Below the pieces are notes generated by a model that saw only the letters and a list, made by a program, of their open reading frames with translations, was not told the DNA's origin and searched no databases. A DNA stretch of 22,169 bases from an uncultured Actinomycetes bacterium. Lineage in GTDB: Bacteria; Actinomycetota; Acidimicrobiia; Acidimicrobiales; Ilumatobacteraceae. The stretch lies in contig CALBSD010000129.1 in assembly GCA_937927625.1 (NCBI GenBank), forward strand, positions 1 to 22,169, in the 5' to 3' direction. A program made the translations under genes and the position numbers. Positions 22,070-22,169 of this stretch are shown piece after piece (within the stretch, counting starts at the first letter, position 1; each line of letters begins with the position of its first letter).

Positions 22070-22169
22070 GCAATAGCGCGACTGCGCACGGCTACGTCGA
22101 CTCGGCTTTTGAGCCGGTTCGCGACGCCTTTCTCAACAACTTCATTGAACACGCCGAAATTGGTGCGTC
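22066..22169 (+). CDS. N-terminal start of a beta-lactamase-family serine hydrolase (3' end outside window)
   Basis: An open frame continues to the window edge. The visible residues include His-Gly-Tyr-Val-Asp, then Phe-Glu-Pro-Val-Arg-Asp-Ala-Phe, Asn-Phe and Glu-Ile-Gly-Ala. This is the pattern at the N-terminus of class C beta-lactamase/EstB-like esterases common in actinobacteria, where about eight residues precede the His-Gly. No ATG, GTG or TTG occurs in this frame between the upstream stop (22051-22053) and the window end. CTG at 22066-22068 fits in position, overlapping the thiolase stop (CTGA) with GAGAAG upstream. The catalytic SxxK serine lies beyond the window. The gene is probably in one operon with the DUF35 and thiolase genes. 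Confidence 0.65.
   Translation, partial: MSNSATAHGYVDSAFEPVRDAFLNNFIEHAEIGA

Overview
The window looks like chromosomal DNA of a free-living actinobacterium, most likely of the class Acidimicrobiia (freshwater or marine Ilumatobacter-type relatives). This is an inference. It rests on the secreted M23 peptidase with Thr/Ala/Pro linkers, an Rv1771-like lactone oxidase, a thiolase plus DUF35 pair, frequent GTG starts, moderate GC and very tight gene packing. I see no phage, insertion sequence, CRISPR array, rRNA or tRNA. The window is almost entirely coding.

Layout. 1-312 is the 3' end of an unrecognised gene. 586-1971 is a secreted cell-wall hydrolase behind a leader rich in inverted repeats, closed by a strong terminator at 2017-2060. 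2063-4661 carries three minus-strand genes: a methyltransferase, a histidine phosphatase and a lipoprotein. 4777-7381 holds a small membrane-anchored protein, a hexapeptide acyltransferase and a type-B carboxylesterase. 7461-9136 is panB-panC (pantothenate synthesis). 9133-11364 has a divergent pair, a ProA-like dehydrogenase and a metallo-beta-lactamase-fold enzyme. 11374-12105 is a TauE/SafE permease. 12207-19035 is a six-gene operon: M20 amidohydrolase/L-carbamoylase, D-carbamoylase-like nitrilase, SsnA-like amidohydrolase, and the FAD, 2Fe-2S and molybdopterin subunits of a xanthine-dehydrogenase-family hydroxylase. 19036-20331 is an aldonolactone oxidase. 20435-22069 is a DUF35 protein plus a thiolase, followed by the start of a beta-lactamase-family serine hydrolase.

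How they work together. The six-gene operon is the main metabolic unit. Hydroxylation, deamination and two carbamoyl-amide hydrolases point to breakdown of a nitrogen heterocycle (purine, pyrimidine or hydantoin type) for nitrogen. The ring-opening cyclic amidase that would join the steps is not in the window. panB and panC are consecutive pantothenate steps.

The most striking non-coding signal is a TANNNT-like hexamer exactly 6 or 7 bases before the start codon of nine genes. This suggests widespread leaderless transcription. One divergent pair has both start codons within 18 bases and two fully overlapping -10 boxes. Convergent neighbours share or abut stop codons at three places. The last gene has no ATG, GTG or TTG start and seems to begin with CTG.
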